From assembly GCA_019686145.1 (NCBI GenBank), contig JADGHK010000198.1:1-5592 (forward strand): a stretch of 5,592 bases of DNA, in the 5' to 3' direction. Source of the DNA: Bryobacteraceae bacterium. GTDB taxonomy: Bacteria > Acidobacteriota > Terriglobia > Bryobacterales > Bryobacteraceae. Position numbers and translations under genes: made by a program. Positions 1 through 5,107 of this stretch are shown here, in pieces. Within the stretch, counting starts at the first letter, position 1. Each line of letters opens with the position of its first letter. The notes under the pieces are model-generated. The model saw only the letters and a list, made by a program, of their open reading frames with translations, was not told the DNA's origin and searched no databases.

Positions 1-1
1 C

Positions 2-322
2 GTAGCGTGGTACGGCAGCCTTGTTCCCCGTGCCGACCGGCCGCCTACACCGCTCCAGCCGAAACAGCCGATCGATGTGGCTGGTCAATTGAAGGCTCCT
101 GTGCTCGGATTGTACGGCGAGGCTGACCAGGGCATTCCGGTGGAAACGGTAGAGAAGATGCGGGCTGCGCTAAAGGCTGCGGGATCTCCGTCGGAAATTA
201 TTCTCTATCCCAACGCTCCGCACGCTTTCCATGCGGACTACCGGCCGAGTTATCGGAAGGAACCGGCGGAGGATGGCTGGAAGCGGCTGCTCGCCTGGTT
301 TAAGAAGTATGGAGTAGCCTAG
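2..322 (+). CDS. Dienelactone hydrolase family protein, C-terminal part (5' end outside window)
   Basis: This is the last 106 residues of an alpha/beta-hydrolase of the dienelactone hydrolase family (COG0412 type), which hydrolyses cyclic esters or lactones with a Cys/Ser-Asp-His triad. The frame is open from base 2 to the TAG at 320-322; a GTG at 77 lies in this frame but is internal. The fragment opens with VAWYGSLVP, a family-typical strand and turn. GLYGEADQGIP follows and carries the likely catalytic Asp (fragment residue 42). YPNAPHAFHADYRPSY carries the likely catalytic His (residue 74), and the family's usual Trp-rich C-terminal helix (DGWKRLLAWFKKY) closes it. The nucleophile elbow and any signal peptide lie upstream and cannot be seen. 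The next gene starts 99 bp downstream on the same strand. The family call is secure; the substrate is unknown. Confidence 0.9.
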   Translation, partial: VAWYGSLVPRADRPPTPLQPKQPIDVAGQLKAPVLGLYGEADQGIPVETVEKMRAALKAAGSPSEIILYPNAPHAFHADYRPSYRKEPAEDGWKRLLAWFKKYGVA

Positions 323-345
323 CCTTACCGCGATCCTTCCGAGTT

Positions 346-375
346 CGGGGTGCCGGTCTCTTCGGACCGGACCCG
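346..375 (+). terminator. Possible hairpin downstream of the hydrolase gene
   Basis: CCGGTC (353-358) pairs perfectly with GACCGG (365-370) around a 6-base loop. The stem can extend outward through CGGG (346-349) with CCCG (372-375) across a small internal loop. It begins 23 bp after the hydrolase stop. No T-tract follows, so it may be a weak terminator, an mRNA 3'-end stabiliser, or chance in GC-rich DNA. Confidence 0.35.
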
Positions 376-409
376 TGGAAACGGAGTCGAGCGAAACGGC
401 CGTTGCGAT

Positions 410-414
410 AGGAT
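410..414 (+). promoter_or_regulatory. Shine-Dalgarno for the TIM-barrel gene
   Basis: AGGAT lies 7 nt before the ATG at 422. It decides the start: the frame stays open upstream to a GTG at 350, but that GTG has no such site and sits within the possible hairpin, and the leader peptide begins at 422. Confidence 0.55.
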
Positions 415-421
415 CGAACTC

Positions 422-1297
422 ATGAATCGAAGAGAGCTCCTGACGTCCATGCCACTACTGGCAGCCGCAGCGCTGTCAGCAGCCCCGAACGAATCTCTTG
501 CCAAAAAGTCGCGATTGCGGACCGCCATTTGCGCCTACTCTTTCCGCGACGCTTTGAAGGCAGGAACGATGACTTACGCCGATCTCGTCCACATGGCCGT
601 AGAGCACGACGTGGACGGGCTCGATCTGACAGTGTACTGGTTCCCGAACACGACCAACGACTTCCTCCTGCCGCTGCGCCGGTTGGCGTACCGCAGCGGC
701 GTGGAGATTTACAGCATCTCGGTTCGCAGTGAAATGACACGGCCGACGCCCGAGCTGCGCGACAAAGAGGTTGCCGAGGTGAAGAAGTGGGTCGACGTGG
801 CGGAGAAGCTCGGCGCGGGGCACATTCGGGTGTTCGGCGGCTCGGTTCCAAAGGGTACCAGCGAGGACGTAGCAGCCTCCTGGGTGGTCGAGGTGCTGAA
901 GCGGTCCGCAGAGTATGCCGCGACGAAGGGAATTATCCTCGGCCTGGAGAATCACGGCGGGATCACCGAGCGCGCGGAGCGGATCATTGACATCGTCAAG
1001 AAGGTGGATTCGCCCTGGGTCGCGATAAACCTCGACACAGGAAACTTCAACAGGAATGTCTTCCCGCAGATCGAGATGTGCCTCCCCTATGCCGCGAACG
1101 TGCAGGTCAAGGCGGAGATGCGGGATGAAAGCGGGGCGCGCGTGCGCCAGGACTGGAACAAAGTCGTCCAGATGATTGCGAAATCCGGCTATAAGGGCTA
1201 TCTCGCGCTGGAATATGAAGCGAAGGAAGACCCGGCGGTCGCCGTGCCGCGCATGATGAAAGAGTTGCGGGCTCTCACCCGTAAGTATTCCGCCTGA
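422..1297 (+). CDS. Sugar phosphate isomerase/epimerase-like TIM-barrel protein with Tat-type leader
   Basis: A 291-residue protein of the xylose isomerase-like TIM-barrel superfamily (AP_endonuc_2 / COG1082). Members isomerise or epimerise sugars and related polyols using a divalent metal; the substrate cannot be told from sequence. The N-terminus MNRRELLTS followed by a hydrophobic Ala/Leu stretch to about residue 21 looks like a twin-arginine signal, suggesting export. The barrel starts near RTAICAYSF (33-41). Likely metal ligands at barrel strand ends are E176 (LGLENHGG), D205 (NLDTGNF) and E264 (LALEYEA). The position usually held by His appears to be Q228 (NVQVKAEM). I chose the ATG at 422 over the upstream GTG at 350 because of the AGGAT site 7 nt before it and because it places the leader at the N-terminus. 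The DUF2911 gene follows after 114 bp on the same strand. The superfamily is confident, the export likely, the reaction unknown. Confidence 0.88.
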   Translation: MNRRELLTSMPLLAAAALSAAPNESLAKKSRLRTAICAYSFRDALKAGTMTYADLVHMAVEHDVDGLDLTVYWFPNTTNDFLLPLRRLAYRSGVEIYSISVRSEMTRPTPELRDKEVAEVKKWVDVAEKLGAGHIRVFGGSVPKGTSEDVAASWVVEVLKRSAEYAATKGIILGLENHGGITERAERIIDIVKKVDSPWVAINLDTGNFNRNVFPQIEMCLPYAANVQVKAEMRDESGARVRQDWNKVVQMIAKSGYKGYLALEYEAKEDPAVAVPRMMKELRALTRKYSA

Positions 1298-1302
1298 TCG
1301 CC

Positions 1303-1334
1303 GGAAGCCGTTTTGACGACCTCGCGGAGCTTCC
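1303..1334 (+). terminator. Possible stem-loop after the TIM-barrel gene
   Basis: GGAAGC (1303-1308) pairs with GCTTCC (1329-1334); a short inner C-G/G-C extension (1309-1310 with 1325-1326) across a 2-base bulge narrows the loop to about 14 bases. It starts 5 bp after the stop at 1297. No T-tract follows, and the long loop makes this the weakest of the gene-end hairpins. Confidence 0.25.
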
Positions 1335-1394
1335 TTGAAGCAACGCGGGTGATCTGCAAGCGGCAGGCGGAGAGAATAGATGAGATCTCCAATC

Positions 1395-1403
1395 GGAAAG
1401 GAA
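1395..1403 (+). promoter_or_regulatory. Shine-Dalgarno for the DUF2911 gene
   Basis: The purine run GGAAAGGAA ends 8 nt before the ATG at 1412, with AGGA well placed. It fixes the start there rather than at the in-frame TTG at 1313, which would add 33 residues ahead of an obvious signal peptide. Confidence 0.6.
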
Positions 1404-1411
1404 CAGCGAAA

Positions 1412-1954
1412 ATGGTGAAGCCACAAACTGTGTTCGCCTCCGCGGTGGCGGTGGCGCTAGCCGTGACGTCTCTTTTCGCTCAAGGCGAGCGAAAACGCAT
1501 CAGCCCGCACGAGCAGGTTCAAGTCACCTTGGCGGGAAAGTTGATCAAGATTGATTATGGCCGTCCCTACTTGAAGGGCAGAAAAGCAGTCGGCGGCGAT
1601 TTGGTCCCTTACGGAAAGGTCTGGAGGACCGGCGCCGACGAGGCGACCATGCTTACCACCGAGGTTGACCTCATGATCGGAGACTTGAAGGTGCCTGCCG
1701 GCAGCTACAGCCTGTTCACGCTGCCGTCGGAGGAGGGCTGGACTCTCATCGTCAACAAGGTTGCCAAGCAGTGGGGCGCATTCAAGTATGATCCCGCCAC
1801 CGACCTTGGCCGTGTCAGGATGAAGGTCGAGAAAACGCCCTCTCTCGTGGAACAGTTCACGATCAGCTTTGAACAGCCGACGGCAAAGAGCGCGATTCTT
1901 GCGCTGGCTTGGGAAAATACGAAGGCTTCTGTACCTGTTAAAGTCAGTGAATAA
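1412..1954 (+). CDS. Secreted DUF2911 family protein
   Basis: A 180-residue protein that matches the DUF2911 family over most of its length. The family is common in Bacteroidetes and Acidobacteria and has no established function. Residues 1-23 form a Sec signal peptide: Lys near the start, a hydrophobic Ala/Val/Leu core, and SLFA-Q as the likely cleavage site, so the mature protein is expected in the periplasm or outside. Family landmarks in order are ISPHEQV (30-36), IDYGRPYLKGR (47-57), VWRTGADEAT (70-79), PAGSYSLFTLP (95-105) and WTLIVNKVAKQWG (110-122). Mature length is about normal for a single-domain member; some relatives carry an added TPR region, absent here. The start at 1412 is backed by a good Shine-Dalgarno and the signal peptide. 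It converges with HtrA across an 85-bp gap. Confidence 0.9.
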   Translation: MVKPQTVFASAVAVALAVTSLFAQGERKRISPHEQVQVTLAGKLIKIDYGRPYLKGRKAVGGDLVPYGKVWRTGADEATMLTTEVDLMIGDLKVPAGSYSLFTLPSEEGWTLIVNKVAKQWGAFKYDPATDLGRVRMKVEKTPSLVEQFTISFEQPTAKSAILALAWENTKASVPVKVSE

Positions 1955-1964
1955 AGCCGCTGCT

Positions 1965-1991
1965 CGGGCGGCTCGGTGTTCCGGCCGCCTG
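1965..1991. terminator. Strong GC hairpin between convergent genes, possible bidirectional terminator
   Basis: GGCGGC (1967-1972) pairs with GCCGCC (1984-1989); above it CGG (1974-1976) pairs with CCG (1981-1983) around a TGTT loop, with T1973 bulged. A G-T wobble (1966/1990) and C-G pair (1965/1991) extend the base, giving about 11 pairs. It sits between the stop at 1954 on the plus strand and the HtrA stop at 2040 on the minus strand. Neither strand has an immediate T-tract, although CTTTATT occurs slightly further along on the minus strand. This position suits termination for both genes. Confidence 0.5.
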
Positions 1992-2039
1992 GCGGCATTG
2001 CACCGCTGCCTTCTTTGCGTGTGCGGCCCCCCTGAAAGA

Positions 2040-3473
2040 CTACGGCAGTTCGAACGAGACGAACATCAGTTTGCCGTTGCGTTCGAGCTGCACGGCGATT
2101 GCGTCGCCTGATTTGTACCGGCTGAGGATCAACCGGACGTCGGCGAGAGAGGCCACAACCTCACGGTTGATCGCGTAGATAATATCGCCGGCCCGGAAAC
2201 CTCCGCCTTCGATAACCGGGGCGTCGGCAGTCCGCGCAACCACCAGGACGCCCAGGCCTTTTCTAAGAGGGGTGAGCCGCTCCAGAATCCTGGGTGTCAG
2301 TTCGACGACGAGAATCCCGAGTTGCGGAACCAGATTTTCCCCGCCCGTCACAAGGGCCGCAAAGCGCTCGGGGTCGTTCAGTTTCTCCGCCACCGGTACG
2401 TTGAAAGTAAGCTTCTGCTGGCCTCGGAGCACCTCCAGCCGCACGGTTTCGCCGATCTTAGGCCGGTAGAGATTCACGGCGAACTGCCGTGCGTTCTCCA
2501 TCGGCTTGCCATTGAGCGTAAGGATAATGTCGCCTACGCGGAGACCGGCTGTGGCAGCCGGCCCTTCCGGCTCAACGTCGGAAATGACGACGCCCGAATC
2601 CCGGGCAAGCTTCCATCCCTTGGCGAGCGTAGGGTCGATCGTCTGAGCATCCGCCCCAATGTCCCCGCGAATCACCCGTCCGTTGCGCCGGATCTGTTCG
2701 TACACCGTCCTGACGATGTTGCTCGGCGCGGCGAACCCGATACCCTCATTCACTCCGGATTGTGTGAGGAGCAGGGTGTTGATTCCGATCACTCGACCCT
2801 GGGTATCAATCAGAGGTCCGCCGCTGCTGCCCGGATTGATGGGGGCATCCGTCTGGATGTAGATCATCGTGTCGTCGGCGCGGAGCTGGCGCGCTTTGGC
2901 GCTCACGACTCCCATGCTGACGGAATTTTCCAGTCCGAGCGGACTTCCCAGCGCCAGTACAAGCTGCCCTTGCTCGACGGTTTCCGAATCGCCCAGTTCC
3001 AGCGCTGGAAGATTCTTTGCCGGGACCTTCAACACGGCAAGGTCTGTTTCGAGATCGATGCCAACGATGTCGGCGCGCAACCGCCGTCCTTGCGGGCGGA
3101 TAATCGAGCCCTTCTTCGGATTCTCTTCGTCCATGGCCGGAAGGAGCACCTGGACACGCTCGGCGCCGAGAATCACGTGGGCGTTCGTGATGATGTAGCC
3201 GTTCGGATCCACAATCACTCCGGATCCGCTGCTTTGCTGTCGGGTCGTTAGGGAATTCGGATCCTCTTCGTCGTCTAGCGGGCGGTATCCAATTGCAAGC
3301 ACTTTGACGACCGTCGGGCTAACCCGTTTTGCAAGTGCTTGAAATGCTGTGCTGATCTGTTCAAGCTGTGACTGTTCGCGGCGCTGTTCCGTGGATTGAG
3401 CGGAGGCGGGAGAAAGGACCAGGATAAGGCAGACAGCGACTGCCAACCTCCCCGAGCGACCCTTACTACTCAT
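2040..3473 (-). CDS. HtrA/DegP-family periplasmic serine protease with two PDZ domains
   Basis: A 477-residue HtrA-type protease, expected to degrade or hold misfolded proteins in the periplasm. A Sec signal covers residues 1-25 (hydrophobic core, then SPASA-Q). The trypsin-like domain spans roughly 38-262, with the catalytic triad H99 (TNAHV), D144 (ETDLAVLKV) and S217 (NPGSSGGPL; most relatives have GNSGGPL). A first PDZ domain covers about 270-360 (AATAGLRVGDIILTLNGKP) and a second about 385-475 (GGGFRAGDIIYAINREVV). Length and order fit the two-PDZ DegP/DegQ class, which assembles from trimers. A charged insert near 112-133 lies where DegP carries regulatory loops. The ATG at 3473 lacks a clear Shine-Dalgarno but places the signal peptide correctly. 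It runs divergently from the aldo/keto reductase (74-bp gap) and convergently with DUF2911. The call is secure; DegP versus DegQ cannot be decided, so no symbol is given. Confidence 0.96.
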   Translation of the reverse strand: MSSKGRSGRLAVAVCLILVLSPASAQSTEQRREQSQLEQISTAFQALAKRVSPTVVKVLAIGYRPLDDEEDPNSLTTRQQSSGSGVIVDPNGYIITNAHVILGAERVQVLLPAMDEENPKKGSIIRPQGRRLRADIVGIDLETDLAVLKVPAKNLPALELGDSETVEQGQLVLALGSPLGLENSVSMGVVSAKARQLRADDTMIYIQTDAPINPGSSGGPLIDTQGRVIGINTLLLTQSGVNEGIGFAAPSNIVRTVYEQIRRNGRVIRGDIGADAQTIDPTLAKGWKLARDSGVVISDVEPEGPAATAGLRVGDIILTLNGKPMENARQFAVNLYRPKIGETVRLEVLRGQQKLTFNVPVAEKLNDPERFAALVTGGENLVPQLGILVVELTPRILERLTPLRKGLGVLVVARTADAPVIEGGGFRAGDIIYAINREVVASLADVRLILSRYKSGDAIAVQLERNGKLMFVSFELP

Positions 3474-3547
3474 CTGACTTTCATTGTATCTCTAACGATA
3501 AAGCGAATTTTGAATCTTTTGAAGCCTTTGATAGCTTAATTGGGATT
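3474..3547. promoter_or_regulatory. Divergent, AT-rich promoter region with three 9-bp near-repeats
   Basis: This 74-bp gap separates HtrA (-) and the aldo/keto reductase (+) and is clearly more AT-rich than its surroundings, so both promoters should lie here. For HtrA, TACAAT on the minus strand (3488-3483) is a 5/6 match to a -10 box, but no good -35 stands at 16-18 bp. For the reductase, CTTAAT (3535-3540) is a weak -10, with TTGAAT (3510-3515) as a poor -35 at 19 bp. Three adjacent 9-mers, TTTTGAATC (3508), TTTTGAAGC (3517) and CTTTGATAG (3526), could be a binding site. Both -10 candidates lie so near the start codons that the transcripts would have almost no leader. Confidence 0.4.
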
Positions 3548-4507
3548 ATGAAGCGACGGACTTTCCTCCAGGTTTCCTCGGTTGTTGCCGGCGCGGGTGC
3601 GCTTTCCGCCGATGCGCCGATGCCGATGGCTACCCTTGGCAAAAGCGGTTTGAAGGTTTCACGGTTCTGCCTCGGCGGATACCACATGGCGGTCCGCGGA
3701 GAGGAGGAGGCGATCCGCATCATCCACCGTGCCATCGAGCTCGGCGTCAACTTCTTTGACAGCGCACACCACTATCACAAAGGCAAGAGCGACGAAATAT
3801 ACGGCAAAGCCCTGAGGGGAGGGCTACGGCAGAAAGTGCTGCTAATGTCGAAAGCTCAACTGCGGGACCGGGACAGCGCCATGCGTCAACTGGAGGAGAC
3901 GCTGACACGCATGAGAACGGACTACCTCGACCTGTGGCAGTGCCACGAGGTGAGCACGCAGCAGGAAGTGGATAAGATTCTCGGCCCCGGTGGTGCTCTC
4001 GAGGCCTTCGTTCGAGCTAAGGAACAGGGAAAGGTACGTCACATCGGCTTCACCGGGCATCACGATCCCGCGGTTCACAAGCGTCTGCTCGAGTCCTTTG
4101 ACGGATGGGAGACCGTGCAGATGCCCGTGAACCTCATCGATCCGCACTACCTCAGTTTCATCCGAACCGTACTGCCGGAAGCCCGGAAGAAAGGGCTGGG
4201 GGTGCTTGCCATGAAGACAAACGGCATGGGAAGCATCGGCAAGCACCGGATTGCATCCATCTCCGAATGCCTGCGGTTTGCCTGGAGCCAGGACGTCGAC
4301 ACGGTGGTGTCCGGTGTCGAGACAGTCGGCCACCTTCTCGAAAACGTGGGAATCTGCAAGACGTTCCAGCCCATGTCGAAGCAGGAGATCAGCGTTCTGC
4401 TGCACCGCACGAAGCAGGGGCCGACGGGCTCAAAGGTAGAAAACTACAAGAAGAAGGAAAACGCCTCAATGACTCATAAGGAGCACCGCGACGGCGAGCC
4501 GGCCTAA
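3548..4507 (+). CDS. Aldo/keto reductase with twin-arginine signal
   Basis: A 319-residue aldo/keto reductase, an NAD(P)H-dependent (beta/alpha)8 enzyme that reduces aldehydes and ketones. The N-terminus MKRRTFLQV fits the Tat consensus (R-R-x-F-L), and the weakly hydrophobic stretch to about residue 22 completes a Tat leader, so it is probably exported folded with its cofactor. The barrel begins at ATLGKSGLKVSRFCLGG (28-44). The full catalytic tetrad is visible: D71 and Y76 (FFDSAHHY), K102 (MSKAQ) and H133 (QCHEV). GKVRHIGFTGHHD (161-173) and the late VVSGVETVGHLLENV (253-267) are also family-typical. The C-terminal tail (about 290-319) is Lys/Glu-rich, has no cysteines, and lacks the ferredoxin-like extension of COG1453 relatives. 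There is no clear Shine-Dalgarno before the ATG, but the Tat motif fixes the start. The substrate is unknown. Confidence 0.93.
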   Translation: MKRRTFLQVSSVVAGAGALSADAPMPMATLGKSGLKVSRFCLGGYHMAVRGEEEAIRIIHRAIELGVNFFDSAHHYHKGKSDEIYGKALRGGLRQKVLLMSKAQLRDRDSAMRQLEETLTRMRTDYLDLWQCHEVSTQQEVDKILGPGGALEAFVRAKEQGKVRHIGFTGHHDPAVHKRLLESFDGWETVQMPVNLIDPHYLSFIRTVLPEARKKGLGVLAMKTNGMGSIGKHRIASISECLRFAWSQDVDTVVSGVETVGHLLENVGICKTFQPMSKQEISVLLHRTKQGPTGSKVENYKKKENASMTHKEHRDGEPA

Positions 4508-4518
4508 GGCCTGTCGCC
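4493..4518. terminator. Hairpin spanning the aldo/keto reductase stop codon
   Basis: GGCGA (4493-4497) pairs with TCGCC (4514-4518), and inside it GGCC (4501-4504) pairs with GGCC (4508-4511), leaving the stop codon TAA (4505-4507) as the loop. One more pair (4499/4513) links the two stems. No T-tract follows. It lies 20 bp from the convergent stop at 4538, so it could end or stabilise transcripts of either gene. Confidence 0.35.
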
Positions 4519-4537
4519 CCAAGCCGGTAAGAGGCAA

Positions 4538-4993
4538 TTAGGGCTCGGGGATGTGGAGGAGGCCAAGCTGGAAATTCTCCACCTCTCCTGCTGGTCCCAG
4601 GCGGAAATTCGAAGTGATCAGCCCGCTGGCGTGCTTGAGCTGACCTTTACCTCCTTCGACACGGTATGTGATGGCTCCGCGGCTTTCGTTCGGCTCCGGC
4701 CCCTCTTCGAGTTTCCCCGGCGTAAACGTCACAAACCGGATACTGGGCCCCTCCTCTCCGAACTGAATCTCACCTTCCTCTTCGAAGGTGTCGTTGTCCT
4801 TCATTTGTACTCTTGATTCAAATTCGGCGAACCCGCCGGTTACCGGCTGTAAGGATCCCCGGACGCCCTCTTCGTCAATCATTGTCTGGACGTGGCAGCT
4901 CTCCCCTGCCGCCTTTACGCGAAAGCGCCCTAAGCCCTCCGTTTCCGGCTCAGCTTGTCCCTTGAATCGCATGCAGTACAAGAGTTCGGCCAT
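4538..4993 (-). CDS. Uncharacterised 151-residue beta-rich protein
   Basis: I do not recognise a named family. The protein has no signal peptide, no membrane segment, and is acidic and rich in Gly and Glu, so it is probably cytosolic. It reads as alternating strands and turns: AELLYCMRF (2-10), GRFRVKAAG (22-30), a Glu-rich middle (FEEEGEIQFGEEG, 70-82), then AITYRVEGGKGQLKHASG (107-124) and LITSNFRL (125-132). The G-x-G-x-L-x-x-A-S-G pattern (115-124) recalls small beta-barrels such as allene oxide cyclase-like or DUF3224 proteins, but this is only a resemblance. The two cysteines, C7 and C33, do not form a motif. The start is well supported by GGAGG 10 nt upstream, and the frame meets a stop upstream (TAG, 5051-5049) with no other ATG or GTG between. 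It is divergent from the peroxidase and convergent with the reductase, so it is probably transcribed alone. Confidence 0.8.
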   Translation of the reverse strand: MAELLYCMRFKGQAEPETEGLGRFRVKAAGESCHVQTMIDEEGVRGSLQPVTGGFAEFESRVQMKDNDTFEEEGEIQFGEEGPSIRFVTFTPGKLEEGPEPNESRGAITYRVEGGKGQLKHASGLITSNFRLGPAGEVENFQLGLLHIPEP

Positions 4994-5003
4994 TCCTTGG
5001 GCT

Positions 5004-5008
5004 CCTCC
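5004..5008 (-). promoter_or_regulatory. Shine-Dalgarno for the unassigned 151-residue gene
   Basis: GGAGG on the minus strand sits 10 nt before the ATG at 4993 and confirms this short reading frame is a real gene. A second, even better match, AGGAGGTGA (5033-5025), lies 31 nt from the ATG with no usable start codon after it. Confidence 0.6.
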
Positions 5009-5023
5009 AGCTGATTGTACCTG

Positions 5024-5054
5024 TTCACCTCCTGACAGTCCGGCATCCTATAAT
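5024..5054 (+). promoter_or_regulatory. Probable promoter of the cytochrome c peroxidase gene
   Basis: TATAAT (5049-5054) is a perfect sigma-70 type -10 box. The best -35 is TTCACC (5024-5029, 4/6 match) at a long 19-bp spacing, so the promoter may need an activator. Transcription would start near 5061, giving a leader of about 47 nt before the ATG at 5108. Confidence 0.45.
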
Positions 5055-5065
5055 CGAAAGCACAA

Positions 5066-5078
5066 TCCGATCATCGGA
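5066..5078. repeat. 13-bp palindrome in the peroxidase leader, possible operator
   Basis: TCCGAT-C-ATCGGA has perfect 6-bp arms around one central base. It lies 11 bp downstream of the TATAAT box, just past the likely transcription start, a place where a dimeric repressor could block the polymerase. With a one-base centre it is a poorer RNA hairpin than a DNA-binding site. Confidence 0.4.
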
Positions 5079-5107
5079 AACTAAACTCTTTTTTGATGGA
5101 ACGTATC

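Noticed and set aside
350..421. Longer N-terminus for the TIM-barrel protein from a GTG at 350
   Set aside because: It would add 24 polar residues ahead of the twin-arginine leader and overlap a possible hairpin. The ATG at 422 has a Shine-Dalgarno.
1313..1411. Longer N-terminus for the DUF2911 protein from a TTG at 1313
   Set aside because: It would bury the signal peptide. The TTGACG here resembles a -35 box, but I see no acceptable -10 at 16-18 bp, so I do not call a promoter either.
476..1426. A 316-codon open frame on the minus strand
   Set aside because: It lies antisense over the TIM-barrel gene, its product resembles no family, is rich in His and Arg, and it has no upstream signals. 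It is a by-product of GC-rich codon use in the real gene.
2322..3251. A 309-codon open frame on the plus strand
   Set aside because: It is wholly antisense to the HtrA gene, whose triad and PDZ domains are unmistakable. The product is His/Arg-rich with no recognisable motif.
3470..3484. Four-codon upstream frame (M-K-V-R-stop) on the minus strand whose TGA overlaps the HtrA ATG
   Set aside because: It has no Shine-Dalgarno, and its ATG overlaps the likely -10 box (TACAAT), so it is probably not transcribed. The ATGA overlap is likely chance.
3842..4405. A 187-codon open frame on the minus strand
   Set aside because: It is antisense to the aldo/keto reductase, has no family resemblance, and the plus-strand tetrad residues are intact.
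4553..5084. Overlapping plus-strand open frames at 4553-4816 and 4788-5084
   Set aside because: They lie antisense to the 151-residue gene, which has the stronger ribosome site and a more protein-like composition. The second runs into the peroxidase promoter.
5096..5107. Peroxidase start at the in-frame ATG at 5096
   Set aside because: There is no Shine-Dalgarno at proper distance (a T-rich stretch precedes it), whereas 5108 has GGA 7 nt upstream. The difference is only four residues and cannot be fully excluded.
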